A program made the position numbers and the translations under genes. The notes under the pieces are model-generated. The model did no database searches and had not been told where the DNA came from. It saw only the letters and a list, made by a program, of their open reading frames with translations. Positions 53,219 through 57,525 of a DNA stretch of 64,000 nt are shown piece by piece (within the stretch, counting starts at the first letter, position 1; each line of letters starts with the position of its first letter). Source of the DNA: Lamellibrachia columna (taxonomy: Eukaryota; Annelida; Polychaeta; Sabellida; Siboglinidae). The stretch lies in contig OY759266.1 of assembly GCA_963662155.1 (NCBI GenBank), positions 4,462,526 to 4,526,525 on the forward strand, read 5' to 3'.

Positions 53219-53461
53219 TTGTTGTACAAGATTTTTATGTTACCTGGTAAGTTGTAGTCATGGTAGTTTGTCTGCGTGTAGATGTTTATACATATTATTA
53301 TTAACCTATATATTCGTATGTGTTCACCTGTAAGGTGAGTTGTTATTGTAAACACTCTATTGTTGTAGATGTCTGAAGTGGCAGAGGAAGCCATCGTGGA
53401 CCACACCTTGTGTGATGTCCTCTATCACATCGAGAATGAGGGTCAACTGCCGGAGTTCTGA
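1422..53461 (+). CDS. ASH2L: ASH2L, Set1/MLL complex subunit (C-terminal 388 residues, 11 exons)
   Basis: Coding exons: 1422-1493, 5352-5448, 5693-5762, 5961-6178, 6577-6654, 6911-7000, 8762-8955, 49948-50040, 50969-51067, 52422-52484, 53369-53461. They total 1167 nt (388 codons plus stop) and every junction is GT-AG with matching phase. The product corresponds to the last ~390 residues of the ~628-residue vertebrate protein. Signatures include [55 protein letters not shown] and PAISLYK. Ash2 is a nuclear core subunit of SET1/MLL H3K4 methyltransferases; its SPRY domain contacts RbBP5 and its C-terminal helix binds DPY30. The SPRY domain spans about window residues 90-365. The N-terminal winged-helix/PHD-like region must lie upstream. 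No frameshift or in-frame stop is seen, so the gene looks functional. Confidence 0.97.
1561..1860. repeat. Minisatellite, 5 identical 60-bp units
   Basis: Five 60-bp copies starting tatcagtccttgcactgccc are identical base for base, in the ASH2L intron 67 bp after an exon. Sixty is a multiple of three, so both strands show long open frames that are not genes. Confidence 0.97.
2195..4816. repeat. Minisatellite, ~45 units of 57 bp
   Basis: The 57-bp unit contains tagcatagaaacaagtgt. Two main variants (gtgcacgggtgcc with tttatagc, and gtacatgggtgcc with ttcatagc) alternate in mixed order. The left end is degenerate from 2195. The 929-codon minus-strand open frame is a by-product of a period divisible by three. 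Confidence 0.96.
4817..5095 (-). mobile_element. LINE 3'-terminal coding remnant
   Basis: The minus strand reads like the basic C-terminus of a LINE reverse transcriptase: [30 protein letters not shown] and a terminal RGSKED before a stop. This ends directly at the right border of the 57-bp array. Confidence 0.55.
5352..5448 (+). CDS. ASH2L: ASH2L exon, linker
   Basis: The acceptor is gttgtag and the donor is ACA|gtgagt. The exon starts in phase 0 with [17 protein letters not shown], then a serine-rich stretch (window residues 25-56), and ends with one extra base. Its start matches the conserved D-L-x-x-I-G-P linker of Ash2L. A reading through this donor stays open for about 160 nt, but the strong gtgagt and the phase fit to the next exon favour this end. 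Confidence 0.85.
5693..5762 (+). CDS. ASH2L: ASH2L exon, basic linker
   Basis: The acceptor is cgttgcag and the donor is AG|gtttgt. The 70-nt exon encodes [20 protein letters not shown] and two more basic residues. It corresponds to the lysine/arginine-rich GKGRGAKRK segment of vertebrate ASH2L, which contains nuclear-localisation-like and DNA-contacting basic residues. It enters in phase 1 and leaves in phase 2. Confidence 0.9.
5961..6178 (+). CDS. ASH2L: ASH2L exon, start of SPRY domain
   Basis: The acceptor is tctgttcag and the donor is AGAG|gtatat. The 218-nt exon holds the most conserved stretch, [20 protein letters not shown] and DPHAPN, then WAGKPIPG and LLALHDR. It opens the SPRY domain. 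It enters in phase 2 and leaves in phase 1. Confidence 0.96.
6577..6654 (+). CDS. ASH2L: ASH2L exon, SPRY domain
   Basis: The acceptor is ttgtttag and the donor is ACACG|gtaaga. The 78-nt exon encodes [19 protein letters not shown] and CMVRATH. The donor is followed directly by a 20-bp tandem array whose units each carry a CAG|GTAGAT donor-like site (see findings). Confidence 0.96.
6662..6783. repeat. 20-bp tandem repeat made of donor-like units
   Basis: Six copies of ggtagattgaccacctggca, starting seven bases after an ASH2L 5' splice site whose own sequence is gtaagattgaccacctggca. One copy carries a single change (ttgca). Confidence 0.95.
6911..7000 (+). CDS. ASH2L: ASH2L exon, SPRY domain
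   Basis: The acceptor is gatctag and the donor is GACGG|gtgagt. The 90-nt exon encodes [19 protein letters not shown] and TRLGWSQQT, the strand pair that carries the conserved A-W-Y-(F/Y)-E and R-L-G-W motifs of SPRY folds. Confidence 0.96.
7388..8322. repeat. Minisatellite, ~37 units of 25 bp
   Basis: The unit is taactttcttacatccctct plus ttgtg. Variants differ mainly at acatccc, acaaccc and acattcc. It fills most of the ASH2L intron 7001-8761. Confidence 0.96.
8762..8955 (+). CDS. ASH2L: ASH2L exon, SPRY domain
   Basis: The acceptor is gatgtgtcag and the donor is ATG|gtaggt. The 194-nt exon encodes [45 protein letters not shown] and ends HKSM in phase 0. It matches the centre of the Ash2L SPRY domain. 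Its donor opens the ~41-kb intron. Confidence 0.97.
8956..10269. other. Unannotated start of the large intron
   Basis: AT-rich intron sequence. A short piece at 9121-9165 (gatgcgcctctgagcctcag, gaggtttt) resembles 22150-22185 (gcgcctctgagttgaggttc), an unnamed interspersed repeat. Nothing else is recognised. Confidence 0.6.
10270..10665. repeat. Tandem repeat, ~4 units of 104 bp
   Basis: The phrase gatcttttaccttgtacttt recurs at 104-bp spacing (10454, 10558, ending 10662); the first unit is about 80 bp because of an internal deletion. Confidence 0.9.
10666..12225 (-). other. Possible 3' UTR of the nested gene
   Basis: No further exon is recognised downstream on the minus strand. An AATAAA on the minus strand lies at plus 10773-10778, giving a possible 3' UTR of about 1.45 kb. 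Two overlapping minus-strand open frames at 11864-12206 fall in this region; they cannot be reached in phase from the upstream exon and are not called. Confidence 0.3.
12226..12285 (-). CDS. Nested gene last exon, ends in -TLV
   Basis: The acceptor is tactttgttctcag. In the phase set by the preceding donor it encodes [19 protein letters not shown] and stops at TAA (12226-12228). The other two frames stop within about 45 nt. The final T-L-V fits a class I PDZ-binding motif. Confidence 0.68.
   Translation of the reverse strand, partial: TVRQNSIVKFTVDKEPTLV
12226..33453 (-). CDS. Nested antisense gene: single-pass membrane protein, unrecognised family (11 exons, 5' end missing)
   Basis: Minus-strand exons in transcription order: 33453-33429, 33061-32701, 29783-29748, 29077-28876, 26888-26749, 23098-23011, 22352-22269, 21959-21035, 19057-18995, 13295-13234, 12285-12226. 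All splice sites are GT-AG and all phases agree. They total 2046 nt, 681 residues plus TAA. Window residues 42-67 form a hydrophobic helix ending TWCCCAK; the cysteines could be palmitoylated. A tail of over 600 residues, rich in S, N, D, K and R, follows. The last residues are DKEPTLV, fitting a class I PDZ ligand (T-x-V). A type I receptor or adhesion protein is inferred. I do not recognise the family. Upstream exons must exist, and small exons may have been missed. Confidence 0.72.
13234..13295 (-). CDS. Nested gene penultimate exon
   Basis: The acceptor is ctctactttcag and the donor is GTCCAG|gtaaga, both strong. The 62 nt encode [20 protein letters not shown] after a junction leucine and leave in phase 0. 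R-R-K-S is a possible basophilic kinase site (inference). Confidence 0.68.
13790..15625. repeat. Minisatellite, ~36 units of ~51 bp
   Basis: The unit includes ctactaggccataggacaca and tgttgtatgtaaacagcc. The left half is mostly the cggagggagcctt type and the right half the tggggac(g/a)agtctt type, with some shortened units, so the array grew in blocks. Minus-strand open frames here are repeat by-products. Confidence 0.95.
16015..16148. repeat. 22-bp tandem repeat, ~6 units
   Basis: Units of gggtcacatccgtgggtgga plus tg, with single changes (attcgtg, atccatg). Confidence 0.92.
16655..16920 (-). repeat. Interspersed repeat family copy D (partial)
   Basis: Shares ctcaattcatttagccca, cttttgttaagatcatc and acgagacaaacaaaa with the copies at 18541, 22797 and 27225. 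Confidence 0.55.
17166..17552. repeat. 24-bp minisatellite, ~16 units
   Basis: The unit is aaaccagccactaggtttat plus taac. The period is divisible by three, so both strands stay open (R-F-I-N-K-P-A-T on plus). Confidence 0.95.
18541..18775 (-). repeat. Interspersed repeat family copy A
   Basis: Starts caccatcctcaattgattta and contains cagtcaaaaataat and caccaaaactaaataa. It matches the reverse complement of 38575-38890. It carries one copy of the 25-26-bp segment (gctggcatgtcttagttgat, near 18687) that is amplified at 30 kb. Confidence 0.6.
18995..19057 (-). CDS. Nested gene exon, proline-rich segment
   Basis: The acceptor is tactcgtttgtag and the donor is ACCT|gtgagt. The 63 nt encode [20 protein letters not shown], entering and leaving in phase 1. 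Confidence 0.65.
19570..20255 (+). mobile_element. Ty3/gypsy integrase fragment, degenerate
   Basis: A C-x2-C zinc-finger remnant (ISCQA) precedes an integrase core: [11 protein letters not shown] (first Asp), [13 protein letters not shown] (second Asp, usual G replaced by R) and [10 protein letters not shown] (Glu). After 20029 the frame shifts; further pieces ([12 protein letters not shown]) resemble the integrase C-terminus. No LTRs, RT or gag are seen, so this is a dead fragment. Confidence 0.85.
20806..20990 (+). repeat. Interspersed repeat, copy related to 36575-36895
   Basis: Shares attcagccatgctgcaatta, atatccaccat and gctgagtgaactgaggcaa with the longer copy at 36.6 kb, same orientation. 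Confidence 0.6.
21035..21959 (-). CDS. Nested gene, large 925-nt cytoplasmic exon
   Basis: The acceptor is gctgtgtctttccag and the donor is GGCATGG|gtatgt. It gives 308 codons with no stop, beginning [15 protein letters not shown] and ending WHLQQRGMG. The composition is rich in N, D, H, S and T and looks disordered. A nine-residue unit (A-P-L-D-M-A-V-T-D) occurs three times in tandem, encoded near 21236-21330. This is the longest non-repeat open frame in the window and, with its phase fit, the best evidence that the gene is real. Confidence 0.8.
22269..22352 (-). CDS. Nested gene exon, basic proline-rich segment
   Basis: The acceptor is gttatgtttag and the donor is ATCTGG|gtgagt. The 28 codons read [18 protein letters not shown] then [10 protein letters not shown]. 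The A-P-P-P-R-K stretch resembles an SH3-type ligand. Phase 0 at both ends. Confidence 0.75.
22553..22792. repeat. 22-bp tandem repeat, ~11 units
   Basis: Units of accttgtgttatatagagcc plus ag, with tat/tac and single-base variants, between two exons of the nested gene and next to an interspersed repeat copy. Confidence 0.94.
22797..22995 (-). repeat. Interspersed repeat family copy B, seed segment duplicated
   Basis: Contains ttcaaaaataattaaatag, caccaaaactaaataaag and gagtctgaaacgagac. The segment ctaacatgtcatagaggata occurs twice (22899 and 22925, 26 bp apart). Confidence 0.65.
23011..23098 (-). CDS. Nested gene exon, acidic cytoplasmic segment
   Basis: The acceptor is ggttcacttag and the donor is AAGTCG|gtgggt. 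The 88 nt encode [20 protein letters not shown] then ERNTEILKS, entering in phase 2 and leaving in phase 0. Confidence 0.75.
23131..23472. repeat. 15-bp minisatellite, ~23 units
   Basis: Units of attagaccagcctac with a t/a variant (cctac or ccaac) in runs, beginning 33 bp from a nested-gene exon. Open frames here (RPAYI, LDQPT) are by-products. Confidence 0.95.
23620..24042. repeat. 29-bp minisatellite, ~14 units, nearly identical
   Basis: Units of tagtacatacgctagtacaa plus tctgccagc. Almost all are identical. The unit holds ctagtac twice. Confidence 0.96.
25027..25209 (+). mobile_element. Possible LINE C-terminal remnant
   Basis: The plus strand reads [17 protein letters not shown] and then a basic stretch ending [13 protein letters not shown], resembling the W-x-G-H-x-x-R-M tail of LINE reverse transcriptases. 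There are stops between the pieces. The array at 25210 continues in the same frame. Confidence 0.4.
25210..26066. repeat. 24-bp minisatellite, ~35 units
   Basis: Units of gtagctgaggctagaatgga plus gggt. The first six units are older variants (gttgcacatgacagaatggg) that grade out of the LINE-like tail. The 354-codon plus-strand frame (GVAEARME repeats) is a by-product. Confidence 0.94.
26749..26888 (-). CDS. Nested gene exon, cytoplasmic segment
   Basis: The acceptor is ctttttccaaaag and the donor is GGAAG|gtaggt. The 140 nt encode [20 protein letters not shown] and [17 protein letters not shown], ending in phase 2. Two tyrosines in acidic or proline context could be phosphorylation sites; that is inference. 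Confidence 0.75.
27225..27395 (-). repeat. Interspersed repeat family copy C (partial)
   Basis: Contains ctcaattgatttagcccatc, aatcaggttcgtcaatgttc and cttttgttaagatcatcc, shared with copies at 16.7, 18.5 and 38.6 kb. Confidence 0.6.
27950..28545. repeat. 46-bp minisatellite, ~13 units, dimeric order
   Basis: Units of tgggtgtaattggttacaca plus atatagcaatatgggcaaccc. Two variants (cccattgg and ccctatgg) alternate through 28380, so the amplified block was a 92-bp dimer; later units use ccctttgg. Confidence 0.95.
28876..29077 (-). CDS. Nested gene exon, basic cytoplasmic segment
   Basis: The acceptor is ctatgtttcag and the donor is GGCATG|gtacgt. Residues include [20 protein letters not shown] then [22 protein letters not shown] and [13 protein letters not shown]. 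Strongly charged and probably disordered. No domain recognised. Confidence 0.75.
29748..29783 (-). CDS. Nested gene, 36-nt microexon
   Basis: The acceptor is ctgtctgctgcag and the donor is ATAAG|gtaaat. It adds [13 protein letters not shown] across the junctions and keeps phase 2 to phase 2. The neighbouring exons also join in phase without it, so it could be a cassette exon. Its acceptor region is tandemly duplicated (see findings). Confidence 0.6.
29781..29870. repeat. 45-bp tandem duplication covering a 3' splice site
   Basis: Two copies of tgactgcagcagacagactg plus 25 more bases. On the minus strand each carries tctgtctgctgcag, the acceptor of the 36-nt exon. Confidence 0.93.
29930..30720 (+). 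repeat. Interspersed repeat family copy containing a minisatellite
   Basis: Left flank ccttcctcatttcaatttg and right flank gaatgaacctgattcataac match the copy at 38575-38890; the 25-bp array at 30000-30430 sits between them. Confidence 0.65.
30000..30430. repeat. 25-bp minisatellite, ~17 units
   Basis: Units of tgtcagctctagtatccact plus acaac, with gradients of variants (acg, act, aat; ccact to ctgct) running left to right. Confidence 0.95.
30721..32700. other. Unannotated ~2 kb inside a nested-gene intron
   Basis: No exon, repeat array or transposon motif recognised. Short open frames at 31559-31768 and 32252-32434 lack any support. Confidence 0.6.
32701..33061 (-). CDS. Nested gene exon with transmembrane helix
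   Basis: The acceptor is gtgtctctgtag and the donor is GACA|gtaagt. After a short ectodomain stretch ([18 protein letters not shown]) comes the helix, about 26 hydrophobic residues encoded at 32886-32963 ([18 protein letters not shown] onward), then TWCCCAKSK. The tail starts acidic ([10 protein letters not shown]). The positive residue just inside the helix supports a type I topology. Exit phase is 2. Confidence 0.75.
33429..33453 (-). CDS. Nested gene, small upstream exon (tentative)
   Basis: On the minus strand the acceptor is tttatgttgcag and the donor is CAAG|gtgaga. The 25 nt read TPPRCQHQ plus one base, giving GAC across the junction with the next exon. The splice sites are good but the exon is tiny; the next exon could instead begin at 33119, where an AG also precedes an open frame. 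Confidence 0.45.
33931..34093. mobile_element. 163-bp MITE with CAGTAGAAC terminal inverted repeats
   Basis: The left end CAGTAGAACTCTTCTAAAG with cggccac is matched by the reverse complement of the right end (CAGTAGAACCCCTCAAAG, tggccac). Ends starting CAG suggest a hAT-type element. Flanking 8-mers do not match, so target duplication is not shown. Confidence 0.75.
34094..35379. other. Unannotated intron stretch
   Basis: A 127-codon minus frame (34864-34481) overlaps a 134-codon plus frame (34512-34916); neither has a recognised motif. A segment near 34656-34715 (cactgtctatttataacagt) recurs loosely near 34930-34985, suggesting an old duplication. Confidence 0.5.
35380..36105 (+). mobile_element. 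Penelope-like element, GIY-YIG endonuclease fragment, split by a SINE
   Basis: Pieces in several frames match the Penelope-like C-terminal region: [11 protein letters not shown], a TLRRVL piece, then [18 protein letters not shown] (the G-E-T-G-R motif of these endonucleases). After the SINE come [21 protein letters not shown] and NRDEGNYEL, the usual end of the protein. Stops and frameshifts show it is dead. Confidence 0.75.
35703..35860 (+). mobile_element. tRNA-derived SINE, copy 1
   Basis: Box A-like tggtctaatggttagagca and box B ggttcgattcc are about 30 bp apart, followed by a tail ending aagagacattaaaagctgtt with ggtcc. A second copy at 40.46 kb shares head and tail. It interrupts the Penelope-like fragment. 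Confidence 0.75.
36399..36435. repeat. C11/G8 inverted repeat
   Basis: tttac, a run of 11 C, agt, tccc, act, a run of 8 G, then taaa: a hairpin-capable palindrome of homopolymers. Confidence 0.85.
36575..36895 (+). repeat. Interspersed repeat with gcgctttaca block
   Basis: Runs from cttatatagcgcggtatcca through ctcaaagcgctttacac to ggtatgccatcgtgcccc. Part of it recurs at 20806-20990. Family not named. Confidence 0.65.
36918..36992. repeat. 26-bp tandem repeat, 3 units
   Basis: Units of gttgccaggatgcagggtcc plus aagtg. Confidence 0.85.
37836..38072 (+). mobile_element. Possible LINE C-terminal remnant
   Basis: The plus frame ([15 protein letters not shown], then [19 protein letters not shown]) resembles the basic R-x-x-W-x-D and A-x-N-R-x-x-W-R tail of LINE reverse transcriptases, but weakly. 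No other part of a LINE is nearby. Confidence 0.3.
38575..38890 (+). repeat. Interspersed repeat family, reference copy
   Basis: Runs from agttcctcctcagttccatt to actaaaccaattgaggcagg. Its reverse complement matches 18541-18775. It has a single seed segment, ctagtatccactatgacatg at 38647. Confidence 0.65.
39055..40055. repeat. Compound minisatellite, ~20 units of ~47-57 bp
   Basis: Units of gtcatatgctagggtgttat plus agagggtaggcacagttaaaaagata. Short (gataggtcatatg) and long (gataagacattagtcatatg) linkers and gagagttatgg versus gggtgttatag alternate, so blocks of two or more units were amplified together. Confidence 0.93.
40463..40625 (+). mobile_element. tRNA-derived SINE, copy 2
   Basis: Box A region gaagagttagagcacccgtc, box B ggttcaattcc, tail gaagagacactaaaagctgt. 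It is a diverged copy of the 35.7-kb SINE. Confidence 0.72.
40878..41308. mobile_element. 431-bp hAT-like MITE carrying an (AT)n tract
   Basis: The left end CAGACTTGGGGGTCAATT and the reverse complement of the right end (CAGACCTGGGGTCAACTG) form inverted repeats of the same family as 63061-63972. Flanking 8-mers ataacaac and acagcaac agree at six of eight positions. The interior has degenerate ccaattccaatt units and (AT)n at about 41140-41187. Confidence 0.8.
41628..42230. repeat. 77-bp minisatellite, ~8 units
   Basis: gtatccacaggtcagtgtaa recurs every 77 bp; the last two units are more diverged. Confidence 0.94.
42715..42790. repeat. ~26-bp tandem repeat, 3 units
   Basis: Units of ttcttgctatctgtgtttgt plus ctgtt. 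Confidence 0.88.
42795..47567. other. Unannotated ~4.8 kb of intron
   Basis: AT-rich sequence of the large ASH2L intron. Short open frames exist on both strands (for example minus 43329-43015 and plus 45238-45438), but none shows a motif, a phase-compatible splice pair or a family I recognise. Some may be old transposon remnants. Confidence 0.6.
47568..47676 (-). CDS. Candidate minus-strand exon, unassigned
   Basis: The minus strand shows a good acceptor (ggtttatctgcag) and donor (CAAG|gtaagt) around 109 nt. One frame reads [20 protein letters not shown] onward; another is also open. It could be an upstream exon of the nested gene or unrelated. No homology is recognised. Confidence 0.25.
47920..48088. 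repeat. Purine-pyrimidine microsatellite, (GTGC)n core 48015-48086
   Basis: Alternating gt and gc dinucleotides, with a long gcgtgcgtgcgtgcgtgcgt core. Such tracts can form Z-DNA. Cysteine/valine/arginine open frames here are not genes. Confidence 0.95.
49018..49165. repeat. ~27-bp tandem repeat, 5 units
   Basis: Units of gttacactatatgttgttag plus actactt. Confidence 0.9.
49575..49720. repeat. ~40-bp tandem repeat, 4 units
   Basis: Units of gggatttatacgtaaatcgg plus agggtctcgaaaaa of variable length, ending about 225 bp before the ASH2L exon at 49948. Confidence 0.88.
49948..50040 (+). CDS. ASH2L: ASH2L exon, SPRY domain
   Basis: The acceptor is tttgttttcttcaag and the donor is AAG|gtcagt. 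The 31 residues begin [20 protein letters not shown], equivalent to the A-L-I-K-F-K-S-Y-L-Y-F-E-E-K-D segment of the vertebrate protein. Phase 0 at both ends joins it to HKSM across 41 kb with no missing segment. Confidence 0.96.
50215..50400 (-). mobile_element. LINE 3'-terminal coding remnant
   Basis: The minus strand reads [20 protein letters not shown] then [18 protein letters not shown], the classic C-terminal W-x-D-x-I-K-x-x-T-G-L-S and D-R-x-x-W-R-K pattern of LINE reverse transcriptases, followed by a stop. It lies in the ASH2L intron after 50040. Confidence 0.75.
50520..50966. repeat. ~30-bp degenerate tandem repeat of splice-acceptor-like units
   Basis: About 15 units containing ggtgtttcagatgtcattgt, each with a tttcag motif, ending at the real ASH2L acceptor ggtgtttcag|att. 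Unit length is irregular (16-33 bp). Confidence 0.92.
50969..51067 (+). CDS. ASH2L: ASH2L exon, SPRY domain
   Basis: The acceptor is ggtgtttcag and the donor is GCATCA|gtgagt. The 33 residues include [20 protein letters not shown] and [13 protein letters not shown], conserved late SPRY strands. The exon lies directly after a tandem array in which this same acceptor motif recurs about 15 times. Confidence 0.96.
51068..53368 (+). other. Last ASH2L introns, little recognised content
   Basis: Two introns flank the 63-nt exon at 52422. A (GTGC)n tract lies at 53181-53220 and short tatata tracts at 51881-51894 and 53041-53080. No gene or known element is recognised. Confidence 0.7.
52422..52484 (+). 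CDS. ASH2L: ASH2L exon, end of SPRY domain
   Basis: The acceptor is cttgtttccag and the donor is CCA|gtaagg. The 21 residues [14 protein letters not shown] and DCDAYKP match the conserved V-x-x-N-F-G-P-x-F-x-Y-P-P motif. Phase 0 at both ends. Confidence 0.95.
53369..53461 (+). CDS. ASH2L: ASH2L last coding exon, DPY30-binding helix
   Basis: The acceptor is ctattgttgtag and the stop is TGA at 53459-53461. The exon encodes [20 protein letters not shown] and [10 protein letters not shown]. The helix [13 protein letters not shown] is the SDI/DPY30-docking motif of Ash2 proteins. The tail is shorter than the vertebrate end. Confidence 0.95.
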   Translation: MSEVAEEAIVDHTLCDVLYHIENEGQLPEF

Positions 53462-54047
53462 ATAATTAGCCTTCTCTTAAAGTATATTTGACATGGAATT
53501 TACTCTTGAGCAGCCCGAGTAACAGAGTTCATACATACAGTACCTCGGACACTGTGTCCAGATTTCTGAGTAGCAGGCTACTTCCTAAAGCACCCATGAT
53601 ATGGCATATCAGTACCAGCAGCTGAATCTGGCCATGCTTACACAGTGTCCATAAAATGCCATATGTGCCAAGATTATGATATTATGTTAATTCAGAAGTC
53701 TAAGTCAGTACAGTACAGGATATAATTACAATAGTTTTTTATCAGCCCAACTACTTCTTGGTGACAGTCATGTTTTATAGAACGCCCCTGGAGGGGTTCG
53801 TAGTCACTTATATATAAAATGTATTATTGTGCTTCTTAGAATTTGTTTACTGTTTCTTATTAGGAAATCTGTTAGTTTCAGAATATATCTTTAGTTCAAA
53901 TATGAAACACAAAATAAATTATATGTATGTCTACACACTGCATTGTTTCTTTCTTCATAAAGCACATGGAGAAATGGTAAAAACCACAAAATTACAAAAC
54001 TTTATTCTACAAAGAGTTTTGGGACACTGAAAGTATAACAAAATAAA
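53462..54047 (+). other. ASH2L: ASH2L probable 3' UTR with AATAAA signals
   Basis: No coding sequence is recognised after the stop. AATAAA occurs at 53913-53918 and 54042-54047, either of which could direct polyadenylation. The end is inferred, not shown. Confidence 0.5.
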
Positions 54048-54149
54048 ATAATGACGCATACATCACCATCATTTCTCCCCTAATCAGCCTAATACTGGTG
54101 AAATGGGATGAAACGAGCTGGATACAGACCAACTTTGCATTTGTTACAC

Positions 54150-54315
54150 CTGTAGTTGGCCTTCCACCACATCCTGGGTCCACACAACGTTACACCTGTA
54201 GTTAGCCTTCCACCACATCCTGGGCCTACACAATGTTACACTTGTTACACCTGTAGTTGCCCTTCCACCACAACCTGGGCCCACACAACATTATGCTTGT
54301 TACACCTGTACTTGG
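54150..54315. repeat. ~46-bp tandem repeat, ~3-4 units
   Basis: Units of ttaccctgtagttggccttcc-like sequence (gttacacctgtagttagcct, tccaccacatcctgggccca). Confidence 0.85.
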
Positions 54316-54319
54316 CCTT

Positions 54320-54840
54320 GGCAGATGCAGTATATCTTCCACGTTTTAGTCCAGTCAATCCATTTTTCAAATGTTTTTGTTGTACTTTTTGATTGCTGAA
54401 TCTGGATGCACCTTCTCTGTGTTCTGAACCACCCGACTGCCTGATTCATGGGATGCACTCTACTGCAGCTGGACATGACCGTGACCACACTGTTGTTATG
54501 CAAGCGATTGACAATAATCCCGCAGCGTCTGTCATGTTGGTAAGCCACGGCCTCTCTTTCCGTCTTTTTGAGCTGATCTGCTGGTTGGATTGGATAGTTG
54601 CCAATATGGTCTTGTTCACCTTTGGTATTGATCATACAGGTAGAACTTTCGTTGGGGAACTCCTCCACCACCTCCAGAGTGTGGTCATCAGTGCTGATGG
54701 CTGGAGCTTCTTGGCCTATGACATTGGTGTTTTTCAGGCTTATGATCAGGCTAAATTACATGTAAGCCTGGACAAATTGGTCTGTGAACCTCTGGAGAAC
54801 ATCTTCAGTGTGCGATATCAACGTTGCGTCAGCACAAAGA
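54320..54840 (-). mobile_element. LINE reverse-transcriptase remnant
   Basis: The plus-strand frame 54393-54869 has the composition of an antisense LINE RT (VCEPLENIFSVRYQRCVSTK is a pattern I associate with antisense RT reads). The minus frame 54671-54300 gives R-T-Q-R-R and K-W-I-D-W pieces. No catalytic box is identified, so this is tentative. Confidence 0.35.
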
Positions 54841-55400
54841 GCAAGATGTCTCAAAATTGCCAGGGGTAATGTAAATGGGTGTCACAGTTACAAATTGCAT
54901 TTGGTTAAAGAATTACAAGTTTATTTTAATGCTTATTTTTGACAAACAAAATGCCCTTGCGAATTTACATAGTGGGGGAATGGTTTAGCCATAAAATCAA
55001 TACATGGATCAACAAAGAGATAACAAATCGCTCAAAGTAACCAGGAGTAATTCCAATGGGTGTCACAATAGCAAAATATCAATTTAATATGGTTAATGGG
55101 TTACAACTGCATTTTAATGTTGATTTCTTTGACATAATGGGTAACTCACTCAATACTTTACAGCATGGGATAATATTTTGGCCAGGAATTCAATACTTGC
55201 ATCCACAGAGAAGTGCAAAATGGCTTAAAGTTACTAGAAATAATGTCAATGGACATCATGATAGCACAAAACCCTAATTTATTTAGTTAAAGCAGTATAA
55301 CGTTTTCTTGTTGACAAAAAGGCAGGCATGCATTTTCAGGGTACGTGAATGGTTTGGCCAGTAAATCAATACAGGCATGTACCTGCATCCACATTCTACA
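54830..55400. repeat. ~185-bp degenerate tandem repeat, 3 units
   Basis: Units share taatgtaaatgggtgtcac, tgcattttaatgttgat, ttgacaaa and aatggtttggccagtaaatc at about 185-bp spacing. It continues directly from the LINE-like segment. Confidence 0.65.
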
Positions 55401-57308
55401 GTAATATTAAATAACTTATTTTGAAGTTTATGACTGTAAACCTGTGGTATTTATACATTGATTGTTGAAGTGACTGTGTTTATTTATTTCAGCGGTACCT
55501 GTAGAATAATAACTACAGTATAGCATATTGCACCTACGTGACATTATTGTGTCATTGTAAGATTCTTTGATGTAAAAGTGGCGATTTGCGATTTGGCTGG
55601 ATATCATTCGGCTTCAGTATTTATTTCAGGACTTATAAAAATAATTTCGGCTTTGATCCTCATTATGGCGAAAAGTTAGGTTTGTGTATAAATATTAGTT
55701 TGGTATTGTATATAAATATTGCCTGTGCAATGGCCAGATATTTATTTGGAGAATACTGTTGATGTTGATTATGAACCTTTGCCACCTGGATGGATGACAG
55801 TGTCATCAAATCCATTATTAAATCTTCTTCATCTACAATTTATTTACTCCACAGAGCCCCTTCTGGGGCTAACATCTTCATAAAGTGTTGTCGTTGTAAG
55901 ATATTTCTCATGGCCCCTTATTTGATATTTGTGTTATATTTAAATAGTTATGCTTGTATGTACATACTAACTTGTTGAGTGAAATGTACAAACAGAGAAC
56001 GTATGTCTCTCCGTCTGTTGTAGGCTCCATCTTTGACAACAACTTTAATTCAATTAAACATGCACGTAATAGAATATAAAATGTCCTGCATCACAATATG
56101 AACTATGACATATAACAAACATTCTACCGAATAAATATTGTCATTAGAATTGAACATGTTTGAAGGGTTCACACCACAAACTCACCTCATGGGGTATACA
56201 TGGCATATAAGGGTCCAAGATTCCTATAGTTCCTGGTTGAATACTACAACACACAGGGTTACGTCAATAGTCGGGTGGAAGACTACAATGGCTTAGAGGC
56301 TAATATATACTCTCCCTAGATTAGTACATTGAGAACAACCGTGACAGATTCAGTGTTGTTGAAATGGTCCCACACCAGTTATGTGAGGTGCTCCACTAAT
56401 TGCGCTAGTCAACATGGTAGAATGGCAGTGCATCACCCACTTCACTGTGATCTCTTCTTTTTTTTCCGCTCTCTACGTGGTTTTTGATTGGTACATTAAA
56501 TTTATTATAAAATACAGATACAAAGCGAGTCCTTAACAATGTCACCACATTGTAAAGTTTGTATTTGGGAATTTCCTAGCATGATGACAAAATGAACAAC
56601 ACACAACATAAAGGCTACACGCGCAATACACATATATCTCGTACTGATTTTCTGGCGTGTCATATTAATAAAAATGGGCTTGCTAAAAACATTTCACAAG
56701 TACATTTCACCAATGCTGCCTTCAAACACCCCACATTAGATTTCAAACATTTTTCCCAGTTAATGTCCAAACTTGATACACATTCACTGTGTCAAAAAAA
56801 GCGTAGGGCTATGTACAATTCTCTCCAAAGTTCAGTCACAAGACAATTTGTCTCAGCTTCAAATTACCTTATTTTGTCATTAATTTTGCATTGTAATAAG
56901 CAGGTACACCTTGCCCAGTTGCAATCCAAACTTTTCCAGTGCTGACATGGTACATCTACCTTGGGTATTTAGGATTTCTGTGACACAGGTCGTACGGTTA
57001 AACCGGTGGGTTGTACTATGACAGATCAGTTGCCCCTTGACACACAACACATGTTAACAGTGTGACTATGTTAATAAACAGAACTGACTAGATGAAAAAT
57101 TCACACTGTTTAAGCTAGCAAGCTATAAGGGAGGTTGGGACCCATGATTACGGGGAGCTTTGAACCACCCCCTGTTAATAATGATCAGTCGCTCCATCTG
57201 ACGAGTTCTATAGATGCACGTCATGTTACCTACGACGTCACGGCCTTTTGACTATTGACGGATGACAAAAGGCGCGCAAAATCACGACGGTATGTGTTTT
57301 TACCTATA
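55400..57308. other. Unannotated intergenic ~1.9 kb
   Basis: AT-rich. An open frame at 56592-56945 (117 codons, plus) shows no recognised motif or splice context and is not called. The phrase ggaggttgggacccatga near 57127 is inversely related to 60528-60545 (see findings). Confidence 0.6.
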
Positions 57309-57368
57309 ATTGACAAAACTATTATCCTTTATTGAAAATATATATTAGTATTGATAACATTGAACTAC

Positions 57369-57402
<34 letters not shown>

Positions 57403-57405
57403 TAC

Positions 57406-57439
<34 letters not shown>

Positions 57440-57489
57440 CTATTATCCTTTATTGAAAATATATATTAGTATTGATAACATTGAACTAC

Positions 57490-57525
<36 letters not shown>
